Source: BOKV01 sp041739465 (lineage in GTDB: Bacteria; Pseudomonadota; Alphaproteobacteria; Rhizobiales; Rhizobiaceae). From it: a stretch of 48,811 nucleotides of DNA. Location of the stretch: positions 1 to 48,811 of the forward strand of contig JBGSNX010000031.1 of assembly GCA_041739465.1 (NCBI GenBank). The letters run 5' to 3'. A program made the translations under genes and the position numbers. The notes beneath the pieces were generated by a model. It was not told the origin of the DNA and made no database searches. It saw only the letters and a program-made list of their open reading frames with translations. Position 1 is the first letter of the stretch; each line of letters begins with the position of its first letter. This document shows positions 25,067 through 33,315 of the stretch, one piece after another.

Positions 25067-26299
25067 TCAGTTGTATGCCTTGCCGCGAACCTTTTCGAGG
25101 CGCTCAAGGATTGCGTCGAGGTTTTCAGGCTTGACCATGAATTCCTGGAAGCCTTCCATGCCTGCCTTCGCCATTTCCGCCGGAGCGTCACGGTCGAAGA
25201 ACTGGGCAACACCCTTTGCTGTCGAAACGGTTTCAAAACCAGCCTTGAGGAATGGATCGTCACCCACGGTGGATTTGCCATTTGTTGGCAACTGGCCAAG
25301 CGCTGCATTCAGCTTGGTCTGTGCTTCGGCCGACGCGACATATGCCAGGAACTTCTTGGCATCTTCCACGTTCTTGGCACCGGCCGGAATGTGGATCGTG
25401 TCGGTTGGTGCTTCTTCAGCCCGTGGCAAGCCGGCAGTGATTTCAGGGAACTGCAGGAAGCCCAATGTGTCGTTGGTCATTCCGCCTTCCTTGAATACTG
25501 CAACCGCGAAATTGCCCATCACGTAATTTGCGGCCTTGCCCTGAACGAGAAGCGCTGCTGCATCCTGCCAGTCGATCGCCGCATGGTTGGCGGTGATGTA
25601 GGGCTGGATCTTTGCCCACTCGGCAAATGTCGCCTTCACTTTCGCATCGGTCCAGGCAACCTTGCCAGCTGTCAGATCCATGTGGAACTCATAGCCGTTG
25701 GTGCGCAGGTTGATGTAATCGAAAATGCCCGCTCCTGGCCAAAGTGCCTTGGTTCCGGTGGTCAGGCAGTCAATGGAAGATGCCTTGAATTTTTCGCAGT
25801 TTGCAACAAACTCTGCCCAGTTCTTCGGCTCGCTGACGCCAACCTTCTTGTAGACGTCCTTGTTGTAGTAAATGCCCCACTGGTAATAGGTGTAGGGAAC
25901 TCCCCACTTCTTGCCGTCGATGGTCATCGATCCGACAGAAGAGGCAAGCTGATCGTTGAGGCCATTTGCTTCCCAGACATCGGTGACGTCCATGAACTGG
26001 CCAGCCTTGACGAACGGTGCCATGCGGTTGCCGGCATACCAGTTGGCAAGATCCGGTGAATCCGCGGTCAGAAAGTTGCGGATCGCGGTCTTGTAGCCTT
26101 CATGGTCAAAATTGGTCAGCTGCACGTCGATGTCCGGATTTGCAGCTTCGAAGTCTGCGATCAGGGCTTCGAATGCCTTGAGCGGCGCTGCGTCGAAGTC
26201 GGCATTGTAACGCAACACGCGCTGTTGCGCGGAAGCGCTAAAGGCGATCAGCGATGCCGCCGAAACGCCGAGGAACAGAGATTTGAGGAACACATTCAT
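25067..26299 (-). CDS. Sugar ABC transporter substrate-binding protein
   Basis: A 410-residue extracellular solute-binding protein of family 1. A signal peptide (LKSLFLGVSAASLIAFSASA) is cleaved near SAQQ. Typical features are DFEAANPDIDVQL, WYAGNRMAPFVKAGQFMDVTD, GVPYTYYQWGIYYNKDVYKKVG and a late PAGAKNVEDAKKFLAYVAS. The ATG at 26299 has GGGAGG nine bases upstream; longer frames start before the signal peptide. First gene of the galactoside operon, divergent from the IclR regulator across a palindromic operator. Its ligand is probably a galactose-containing oligosaccharide, judged only from the glycosidases downstream. Confidence 0.94.
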   Translation of the reverse strand: MNVFLKSLFLGVSAASLIAFSASAQQRVLRYNADFDAAPLKAFEALIADFEAANPDIDVQLTNFDHEGYKTAIRNFLTADSPDLANWYAGNRMAPFVKAGQFMDVTDVWEANGLNDQLASSVGSMTIDGKKWGVPYTYYQWGIYYNKDVYKKVGVSEPKNWAEFVANCEKFKASSIDCLTTGTKALWPGAGIFDYINLRTNGYEFHMDLTAGKVAWTDAKVKATFAEWAKIQPYITANHAAIDWQDAAALLVQGKAANYVMGNFAVAVFKEGGMTNDTLGFLQFPEITAGLPRAEEAPTDTIHIPAGAKNVEDAKKFLAYVASAEAQTKLNAALGQLPTNGKSTVGDDPFLKAGFETVSTAKGVAQFFDRDAPAEMAKAGMEGFQEFMVKPENLDAILERLEKVRGKAYN

Positions 26300-26380
26300 T
26301 CGGTCAATCCTCCCAGACAAGACCAGTTGATGAGCCGCAACACGCAGATCGCGGAAGTCACGGCGAGTCGCCCAACTAAA

Positions 26381-26395
26381 TTCCATATAATGGAA
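26381..26395. promoter_or_regulatory. Palindromic candidate operator for the IclR regulator
   Basis: TTCCATATAATGGAA is a perfect inverted repeat (TTCCAT, ATA, ATGGAA). It sits in the 165-base gap between the binding-protein gene (81 bases upstream of its ATG) and iclR (69 bases upstream). IclR-family proteins commonly bind short palindromes containing TGGAA/TTCCA halves, so this is the best candidate site for autoregulation and control of the divergent operon. Confidence 0.65.
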
Positions 26396-26464
26396 CTGTG
26401 TTTGACTATGTTGAATTATCGCGATAAGATCGTGGAATTGTCAATCGAAAATGTTGGTTCGAGC

Positions 26465-27277
26465 ATGGGCAGCACCAAAGGCGGGGAGGAATTCGGTTTG
26501 GCGGATCAAGCCTCGCGTTCTGGCACCGTCGGCAAGGCCATGGCCGTTCTTGATCTGGTTGCCGCATCACAAACGCCGCCCCGCTTTACCGACATCCTGT
26601 CCCTCAGCGACCAACCTCGCGGCACCCTTCACCGGCAATTGTCCATTCTGGTTGATGAGGGACTGCTGAGTCTCAACCGCGACCACACCTATTCGCTGGG
26701 CCTGCGTTTGTTGATGTTCGCTTCCAAAGCCTGGGCCGGAAACCAGTTCCGGGCGATTGCCGAACCGCATTTGCGCCGCCTGCATGAAGCAACTGGCGAA
26801 ACGGTCCACCTTGGCGTGCTGCGCGGCACGGAAGTGATCTATCTCGACAAGGTGGAAGGTCGCCAAGCGGTACGCATGTATTCCCAGATCGGCAACGCAT
26901 CGCCCGCCTATTGCACCGGCGTTGGCAAGGCTGCGCTTTCTGCGCTTCCCGACGAAGCGCTGGCCACCCTTGCACGGACAATCCGCTATCGCCGCTTTAC
27001 CGACACCACCATCGTCACACCTGAAGCATTGATAGCGGAAGCCGCGCAAATTCGCGCTTGCGGAAATGCTTTCGACAGGGAAGAGCACGAACCCGGTATC
27101 CGGTGTGTTGCCGCCCCCATCCATTCAACCGACCGCAGCTTCGTTGCTGCAGTTTCGGTGACCGGCCCTGCCTACAGGGTCAGCGAACAATCGATTTCCG
27201 ATTGGGCATCAATCGTCCGGGCAACTGCAGCGGACATCATGGAAGACATGCGTGTGAGGCTTTCGCCGCGCGCGTGA
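26465..27277 (+). CDS. IclR-family transcriptional regulator of the galactoside cluster
   Basis: A 270-residue IclR regulator. The N-terminal winged helix spans about residues 19-80 (GTVGKAMAVLDLVAAS to LVDEGLLSL) and the C-terminal effector domain includes GETVHLGVLRGTEVIYLDKVEG, PAYCTGVGKAALSAL and a late IRCVAAPI segment. The start is uncertain: the ATG at 26465 gives the usual length, but in-frame ATG 26408 and GTG 26432 are possible and none has a strong ribosome site. It is the only regulator in the galactoside cluster and stands divergent from it, so it probably represses both arms until a sugar acid or galactoside is present. Confidence 0.9.
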   Translation: MGSTKGGEEFGLADQASRSGTVGKAMAVLDLVAASQTPPRFTDILSLSDQPRGTLHRQLSILVDEGLLSLNRDHTYSLGLRLLMFASKAWAGNQFRAIAEPHLRRLHEATGETVHLGVLRGTEVIYLDKVEGRQAVRMYSQIGNASPAYCTGVGKAALSALPDEALATLARTIRYRRFTDTTIVTPEALIAEAAQIRACGNAFDREEHEPGIRCVAAPIHSTDRSFVAAVSVTGPAYRVSEQSISDWASIVRATAADIMEDMRVRLSPRA

Positions 27278-27298
27278 CCGATTTTCTGGGAGGAAAAA

Positions 27299-28384
27299 AT
27301 GTCGGGACTTCAACTCAAAAAAGTCAGAAAATCATTCGGTGATGTCCATGTCATTCATGGCGTTGACCTGAAAGTTGAAGACGGTGAATTTGTCGTCTTT
27401 GTGGGGCCGTCCGGTTGCGGCAAGTCAACCTTGTTGCGGCTTGTGGCCGGTCTTGAAGAGACAACGGGGGGTCATATCGAAATCGCCGGAAACGATGTCA
27501 CCAATGTCGAAGCAAGCGAGCGCGGCATTGCGATGGTATTCCAGTCCTATGCCCTCTACCCGCACATGACAGTCCGCCAGAACATGGGTTTCGGACTGAA
27601 GATGAACAAGGTGCCTGCAAACGACATTGACCGAAGGGTGAACCGGGCAGCATCAATTTTGCACCTCGAAGGCTTGATGGATCGCCGCCCCAAACAGCTT
27701 TCAGGCGGACAACGACAGCGCGTTGCCATCGGCCGGGCCATCGTGCGCGAACCCAAAGTCTTTCTGTTCGATGAACCGCTCTCCAACCTTGATGCGGAAC
27801 TGCGTGTTGAAATGCGGCTGGAAATTGCCAAGCTCCACAAGGAACTTGGGGCAACGATGATTTACGTGACCCACGACCAGATTGAGGCAATGACACTGGC
27901 AGACAAGATTGTCGTGTTGCGCGCCGGCAAAGTGGAACAAGTCGGCTCGCCCATTGAGCTGTACGACAATCCCGACAATATTTTCGTTGCCGGTTTTATC
28001 GGATCTCCCCGCATGAATTTCCTGCAAGGCACTGTCGCGAAGGTTTCGCCTGGAACGATAACCGTTGAATTGCCAGGTCATGGCAAGGCGAAACCGAGCT
28101 TCCCGGTGACAGGAAAAATGCCTTCCCTGGGCGATGAAATCATGCTCGGCATCAGGCCGGAGCACTTCTCTGCTGCGGGAGAAACGTCCATCGAAGTTGA
28201 AATCGAGGTCGTTGAAAATCTCGGCGGCACGTCCTACGCATATTCTCGTGGCAATGGCGCAACGCCTTTGACAATCGAAATGAAAGGCGACCGGTCGGTT
28301 CGCGAAGGCACCGTTCTCAAAACCGGTTTCAATTCGAACCAGGCATTCATTTTTGAAGCTTCTTCCGGCAATCGAATTCGCTGA
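27299..28384 (+). CDS. Sugar ABC transporter ATP-binding protein (MsmK/UgpC type)
   Basis: A 361-residue ATPase. Walker A is GPSGCGKS at 36-43, the signature LSGGQRQRVAIGRAI, Walker B VFLFDEP followed by LSNLDAELR, and the switch His in YVTHDQIEAMT. After about residue 240 comes the TOBE regulatory domain found in CUT1 sugar importers. GGGAGG precedes the ATG. It lies 21 bases after iclR and is most simply the motor of the divergent permease pair, which has no ATPase of its own. Confidence 0.95.
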   Translation: MSGLQLKKVRKSFGDVHVIHGVDLKVEDGEFVVFVGPSGCGKSTLLRLVAGLEETTGGHIEIAGNDVTNVEASERGIAMVFQSYALYPHMTVRQNMGFGLKMNKVPANDIDRRVNRAASILHLEGLMDRRPKQLSGGQRQRVAIGRAIVREPKVFLFDEPLSNLDAELRVEMRLEIAKLHKELGATMIYVTHDQIEAMTLADKIVVLRAGKVEQVGSPIELYDNPDNIFVAGFIGSPRMNFLQGTVAKVSPGTITVELPGHGKAKPSFPVTGKMPSLGDEIMLGIRPEHFSAAGETSIEVEIEVVENLGGTSYAYSRGNGATPLTIEMKGDRSVREGTVLKTGFNSNQAFIFEASSGNRIR

Positions 28385-28412
28385 ACACAACCAAACTGCA
28401 GGGTCGCAAACC

Positions 28413-30212
28413 ATGTCCAAAACACCGGAAAAACAACTTCGCTCACGCGCCTGGTTCGACAATCCGGAAAATCCGGGCATGACTGCTCTCTACCTTGAGC
28501 GGTACCTCAATTACGGCCTTACGCGGGAAGAATTGCAGTCAGGCAAGCCGATCATCGGCATAGCACAGACCGGCTCTGACCTGTCGCCATGCAACCGGCA
28601 CCACATTGAACTGGCAAAGCGGGTGCGCGACGGCATCATCGCGGCTGGTGGTGTGCCGCTGGAGTTCCCGGTTCACCCAATCCAGGAAACCGGCAAGCGT
28701 CCCACGGCTGCACTGGACAGGAACCTTGCATATCTGGGTCTGGTCGAAGTCTTGTATGGTTACCCGCTTGATGGCGTCGTGCTGACCATCGGCTGCGACA
28801 AGACCACCCCTGCACTGCTGATGGGTGCAGCTACCGTCAACATCCCAGCCATCGCATTGTCGGTTGGACCGATGCTCAACGGCTGGCATCGAGGCGAGCG
28901 GACCGGGTCTGGCACCATCATCTGGAAGTCACGCCAGAAGCTGGCGGCCGGCGAAATCGATTATGACGCGTTCATGGACATCGTCGCCTCATCGGCACCT
29001 TCGGTGGGGTATTGTAACACCATGGGCACTGCCACGACCATGAACTCGCTGGCAGAGGCGTTGGGCATGCAATTGCCAGGTTCAGCAGCAATCCCAGCGC
29101 CCTACCGGGAGCGCGGCCAGATCGCGTACGACACCGGCAAGCGAATTGTTGGCATGGTACATGAAGATCTCAAACCCTCCATGATCATGACCCGCGAGGC
29201 ATTCGAAAATGCCATCGTGGTCAATTCCGCTATCGGCGGTTCGACCAACGCGCCGATCCATCTCAATGCCATCGCCAGCCATCTGGGCATTGTTCTCGAC
29301 AATGACGACTGGCAGGCAATCGGCCACAAGGTGCCGCTGCTGGTAAACTTGCAGCCTGCCGGCGAGTATCTGGGGGAAGACTTTCACCGTGCAGGCGGCG
29401 TTCCTGCCGTGGTAGCCGAACTGATGGCGGCAAAGCTGCTTCCCCATCCCAATGCCCTGACTGTCAACGGACAAAGCATGGGCGAAAACTGCCAAAACCG
29501 GGAGAACTTGAACCCGGAAGTAATCCGCCCGGTATCAAACCCGATGAAACCGGCTGCCGGGTTCATCAATCTGCACGGCAACCTTTTTGACAGCGCGATC
29601 ATGAAAACCAGCGTGATTTCCACGGAATTCCGTGAACGCTACCTTTCAAATCCCGCCGATGCAGAGGCCTTCGAAGGCCGTGCAATGGTGTTTGACGGAC
29701 CGGAAGACTATCATGCACGCATCGATGACCCAGCGCTCGGTATCGATGAAAACACCATCTTGGTCATGCGTGGTGCAGGTCCGGTCGGCTATCCGGGTGG
29801 CGCCGAAGTGGTAAACATGCAGCCACCAGACTATCTCATCAAACGCGGCATCACCGCGCTACCGTGCATTGGCGATGGCAGGCAGTCCGGCACGTCCGGT
29901 TCGCCCTCGATCTTGAATGCTTCGCCCGAAGCGGCGACTGGCGGTGGTTTGTCTTTGCTGCGCAATGGCGACCGTATTCGCGTGGATCTTGGCAAGCGAA
30001 CTGCCAATGTCCTGCTGGACGAGGCGCAACTGGCACAGCGCCGCAGCGAACTGGCGCAAGAGGGCGGCTATGCTTTCCCGGACCATCAGACGCCCTGGCA
30101 GGAAATCCAGCGTTCGATGGTTGACGACCTCGCGCATGGCATGGTTCTCAAACCGGCAGTCAAATACCGTGACATCGCACAGACCAAGGGATTGCCCCGC
30201 GACAATCATTGA
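28413..30212 (+). CDS. IlvD/EDD-family sugar-acid dehydratase, probable galactonate (or arabonate/xylonate) dehydratase
   Basis: A 599-residue iron-sulfur dehydratase. The three cluster cysteines are Cys60 in SDLSPCNRHH, Cys128 in TIGCDKTTPA and Cys201 in GYCNTMGTATTMNS. Length and motifs (NGWHRGERTGSGT, GGSTNAPIHLNAI, MRGAGPVGYPGGAEV) match the branch acting on pentonates and hexonates rather than IlvD itself. In this cluster, conversion of D-galactonate to 2-keto-3-deoxygalactonate is the step needed between the SDR dehydrogenase and DgoK, and no DgoD-type enolase-family dehydratase is present. The ATG at 28413 follows the ATPase gene by 28 bases. Substrate is inferred from context; L-arabonate and D-xylonate are alternatives. 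Confidence 0.88.
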   Translation: MSKTPEKQLRSRAWFDNPENPGMTALYLERYLNYGLTREELQSGKPIIGIAQTGSDLSPCNRHHIELAKRVRDGIIAAGGVPLEFPVHPIQETGKRPTAALDRNLAYLGLVEVLYGYPLDGVVLTIGCDKTTPALLMGAATVNIPAIALSVGPMLNGWHRGERTGSGTIIWKSRQKLAAGEIDYDAFMDIVASSAPSVGYCNTMGTATTMNSLAEALGMQLPGSAAIPAPYRERGQIAYDTGKRIVGMVHEDLKPSMIMTREAFENAIVVNSAIGGSTNAPIHLNAIASHLGIVLDNDDWQAIGHKVPLLVNLQPAGEYLGEDFHRAGGVPAVVAELMAAKLLPHPNALTVNGQSMGENCQNRENLNPEVIRPVSNPMKPAAGFINLHGNLFDSAIMKTSVISTEFRERYLSNPADAEAFEGRAMVFDGPEDYHARIDDPALGIDENTILVMRGAGPVGYPGGAEVVNMQPPDYLIKRGITALPCIGDGRQSGTSGSPSILNASPEAATGGGLSLLRNGDRIRVDLGKRTANVLLDEAQLAQRRSELAQEGGYAFPDHQTPWQEIQRSMVDDLAHGMVLKPAVKYRDIAQTKGLPRDNH

Positions 30213-30357
30213 AGGGTGGCGTCCAACTTGCCAGTTTCCATATTTTGCTCGCTACTGGGCTTGTTCAATGCCATTGCGATGGTCTAATTCGCTTCAAACG
30301 ATTTAGCCTAAGCGTGAAACCGCGTTCGGGCCCATTGAGCCAAGGAAAGTACCAAAC

Positions 30358-31353
30358 ATGTCCGTCAAGTTTGCCCTCTTGGGAGCTGGCCGCATCGGCA
30401 AGGTCCATGCCAAGGCCGTAACTGCGAACGCCGATGCCAAACTGGTTGCCGTCGCCGATGCAATGCCGGCGGCAGCAAAGGAAATCGCCACGAAATATGG
30501 CTGCGAGATCCGCACCATCGAGGCGATTGAAAAGGCACAGGACATTGACGCAGTGGTGATCTGTACCCCAACCGACACCCACGCAGATCTCATCGAGCGT
30601 TTCGCAAAGGCCGGGAAAGCCATCTTTTGTGAAAAGCCGATCGACCTTTCCCTGAAGCGCGTGAAGGCTTGCCTTGCTGTCGTTGAAAAGACAAACGCCA
30701 AGCTGATGCTTGGTTTCAACCGCCGGTTCGATCCGCATTTTGTTGCCGTGAAAAAGGCAATCATGGATGGCGCGATTGGCACTGTGGAAATGGTACAGAT
30801 CGTCTCGCGCGATCCCGGCGCGCCGCCGCCAGCCTACATCAAATCGTCAGGCGGCATCTTCCGCGACATGACCATCCATGATTTCGACATGGCGCGTTTT
30901 CTGCTCGGCGAAGAGCCGACAAGCGTGTTTGCCACCGCATCGGTGCTCGTCGACAAGGAAATCGGCAAGCTGGGCGATTTTGACAGCGCATCCGTGATCA
31001 TGACCACCGCCTCCGGCAAGCAATGCTCGATCTCCAATTCACGTCGCGCTGTCTATGGCTATGACCAACGCATCGAAGTGCATGGCTCCAAGGGCGCTAT
31101 TTCCGCCGAGAACCAGCGGCCGGTTTCAATCGAAATTGCCACGGCAGCCGGCTACACGCGGCCGCCGCTTCACGACTTTTTCATGACCCGCTATGTTGAC
31201 GCCTATGCAGCCGAAATAACTGCATTCATCGACGTTATTTCCAAGGGCAGTTCTCCTTCGCCAAGCGGCCATGACGGTCTTGCAGCTTTGATGTTGGCGG
31301 AGGCTGCGCTTAAATCCATTGAGAAGAAGCGCGCTATCGAAGTCGCAATCTGA
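30358..31353 (+). CDS. iolG: Inositol 2-dehydrogenase
   Basis: A 331-residue Gfo/Idh/MocA oxidoreductase and first gene of the inositol operon. NAD binding is GAGRIG at 9-14, the catalytic lysine is Lys93 in CEKP, and GGIFRDMTIHDFDMARFL supplies the Asp170 and His174 used by inositol dehydrogenases. It oxidises myo-inositol to scyllo-inosose. AAGGAAAG lies at a good distance from the ATG. A 145-base gap from the dehydratase gene gives room for a separate promoter, though I found no convincing IolR-type site there. Iol genes immediately follow, which supports inositol over other sugars. Confidence 0.93.
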   Translation: MSVKFALLGAGRIGKVHAKAVTANADAKLVAVADAMPAAAKEIATKYGCEIRTIEAIEKAQDIDAVVICTPTDTHADLIERFAKAGKAIFCEKPIDLSLKRVKACLAVVEKTNAKLMLGFNRRFDPHFVAVKKAIMDGAIGTVEMVQIVSRDPGAPPPAYIKSSGGIFRDMTIHDFDMARFLLGEEPTSVFATASVLVDKEIGKLGDFDSASVIMTTASGKQCSISNSRRAVYGYDQRIEVHGSKGAISAENQRPVSIEIATAAGYTRPPLHDFFMTRYVDAYAAEITAFIDVISKGSSPSPSGHDGLAALMLAEAALKSIEKKRAIEVAI

Positions 31354-31380
31354 ACGCTTGCTTGTCGCCGGGAGGGCGCA

Positions 31381-33315
31381 ATGCCGCAAATGCCGAAAGG
31401 CCGACCCATTGACCTCATCACGATTGGCCGGTCTTCGGTTGATCTGTATGGCGAACAGATTGGCGGGCGGCTGGAGGACATGGGCTCCTTTGCAAAATAC
31501 ATTGGCGGCTCTCCCACGAACATTGCCGCTGGCAGCGCCCGGTTGGGCCTGAAATCTGCATTGATAACCCGCGTCGGCAACGAGCACATGGGCCGCTTCA
31601 TCCGCGAGCAATTGCAAGCCGAAGGCGTGGACGTGCGCGGCGTCAAGACCGACCCGGAGCGCCTGACAGCTTTGGTCATCCTTGGCATCCGCGACAGCAC
31701 CCAGTTTCCCCTGATTTTCTACCGCGAGAATTGCGCCGATATGGCGCTGTGCGAGGACGACATAGACCCCGCATTCATTGCGCAGGCGGCATGCGTGTGC
31801 GCCACAGGTACCCACTTGTCGCACCCGCGTACTGAAAGCGCCGTGCTCAAGGCGCTGAACCTTGCGCGCGAAGGCGGCGCGTTGACTGCGCTCGACATCG
31901 ACTATCGCCCAAACCTTTGGGGTCTTGCGGGTCATGGTGAAGGCGAAAGCCGCTTCATTGAATCGCAGCAGGTGACGGCTAAGCTGCAATCGACCTTGCA
32001 CCTTTTCGACCTCATTGTTGGCACCGAGGAAGAGTTCCACATTGCCGGCGGCAGCACCAACACTGTTGAAGCACTGCGCGCTGTGCGCAAGGTCAGCAAG
32101 GCAGTTCTGGTGTGCAAGCGCGGGCCGATGGGCGCCGTCGCCTTTGAAGGCGATGTGCCGGAAAGCCTCGACGAGGGGCAAAGCGGCCCAGGGTTTCCTA
32201 TCGAGGTCTTCAACGTGCTGGGCGCCGGCGACGGCTTCATGAGCGGACTGTTTCGCGGCTGGCTACGCGGGGAAGACTGGCCGGTAACACTGAAATTTGC
32301 CAATGCATGCGGCGCGTTTGCGGTATCGCGACACGGCTGCACGCCAGCCTATCCCTCATGGGAAGAACTCGAGTTTTTCCTTCAAAGGGGAGTGGTTACG
32401 CCCGCCTTGCGCAAGGACATCGAACTGGAACAAGTGCACTGGTCCACCAACCGCAACGGCCACTGGCCAGCCCTCAAGGCATTTGCCTTTGACCACCGAA
32501 TGCAATTGGAGGCCATGGCCAAACTTGCAGGCGCAGCGCCTTCCCGCATTGGTGACTTCAAGCTGTTGTGCCTGAAGGCCGCATTGAAGGTGGCGGGCGG
32601 CAATCCTGGCCATGGAATTTTGTGCGACGACCGGCTGGGACGCAAAGCCCTGCACGCCGCTGCCGGTACTGGCATTTGGATCGGCAGGCCGGTCGAATTG
32701 CCGGCAACCCGGCCGCTCGAGCTTGAGCCGGAAATTGGAACCGACCTTGGCGGACTTGGCGAATGGCCGCTTGGCCAGGTCGTTAAGGTTCTGTGTTTTT
32801 GCCATCCAGATGACGACGAGGCAACGCGCGATGCGCAGGAACTGACGCTCAGGCGCCTGTTTGCCGCTGCGCGGCGCAACCGGCTGGAATTCCTGCTGGA
32901 GATCATTCCTTCGAAAATTGGCGCGGTGGACGACACCACAAATGCGATGCTCATCAACCGTTTCTACGATATCGGCATCTTCCCCGACTGGTGGAAACTG
33001 GAGCCGATGAAAACCGCCGCGGCATGGGAAAATGCCTGCTCGGTCATCAATGCACGCGACCCGCATGTGCGCGGCATCGTGGTTCTGGGTCTGGATGCCC
33101 CGATGGAAGAATTGGCGCAATGCTTTGCGCTGGCCGCAAGCCACGATCTGGTCAAGGGATTTGCCGTGGGGCGCACCATTTTTGGCGAAGTCGCGCAACA
33201 CTGGTTTGCCGGTGAAACATCCGATGGTGAAGCCGTGGCAACGATGGCTGCAATTTACCGGCAGCTTTGCACAATCTGGGACGAAGCCCGCACAAAAGCA
33301 GGAGCAACACCATGA
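31381..33315 (+). CDS. iolC: Fused 5-dehydro-2-deoxygluconokinase / DUF2090 aldolase-like protein (IolC)
   Basis: A 644-residue fusion. Residues 1-335 are a PfkB-type kinase: substrate loop IGGSPTNIAAGSARLG at 41-56 and catalytic GAGDGF with Asp284. This half phosphorylates 5-dehydro-2-deoxygluconate. Residues about 350-640 form a DUF2090 domain (HWSTNRNGHWPALKAFAFDHR, WWKLEPM, FAVGRTIF), a TIM-barrel fold thought to act as the 5-dehydro-2-deoxyphosphogluconate aldolase (IolJ step). The fusion is regular in proteobacterial iol operons. It would explain why no iolJ stands alone here. GGGAGG precedes the ATG, and the stop overlaps iolD as ATGA. Confidence 0.93.
   Translation: MPQMPKGRPIDLITIGRSSVDLYGEQIGGRLEDMGSFAKYIGGSPTNIAAGSARLGLKSALITRVGNEHMGRFIREQLQAEGVDVRGVKTDPERLTALVILGIRDSTQFPLIFYRENCADMALCEDDIDPAFIAQAACVCATGTHLSHPRTESAVLKALNLAREGGALTALDIDYRPNLWGLAGHGEGESRFIESQQVTAKLQSTLHLFDLIVGTEEEFHIAGGSTNTVEALRAVRKVSKAVLVCKRGPMGAVAFEGDVPESLDEGQSGPGFPIEVFNVLGAGDGFMSGLFRGWLRGEDWPVTLKFANACGAFAVSRHGCTPAYPSWEELEFFLQRGVVTPALRKDIELEQVHWSTNRNGHWPALKAFAFDHRMQLEAMAKLAGAAPSRIGDFKLLCLKAALKVAGGNPGHGILCDDRLGRKALHAAAGTGIWIGRPVELPATRPLELEPEIGTDLGGLGEWPLGQVVKVLCFCHPDDDEATRDAQELTLRRLFAAARRNRLEFLLEIIPSKIGAVDDTTNAMLINRFYDIGIFPDWWKLEPMKTAAAWENACSVINARDPHVRGIVVLGLDAPMEELAQCFALAASHDLVKGFAVGRTIFGEVAQHWFAGETSDGEAVATMAAIYRQLCTIWDEARTKAGATP

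Noticed and set aside
30213..30357. IolR-type operator ahead of iolG
   Set aside because: I found only a half match (TTCCATA) to the IclR palindrome and a loose CGCTT/AAGCG pair; neither is convincing.
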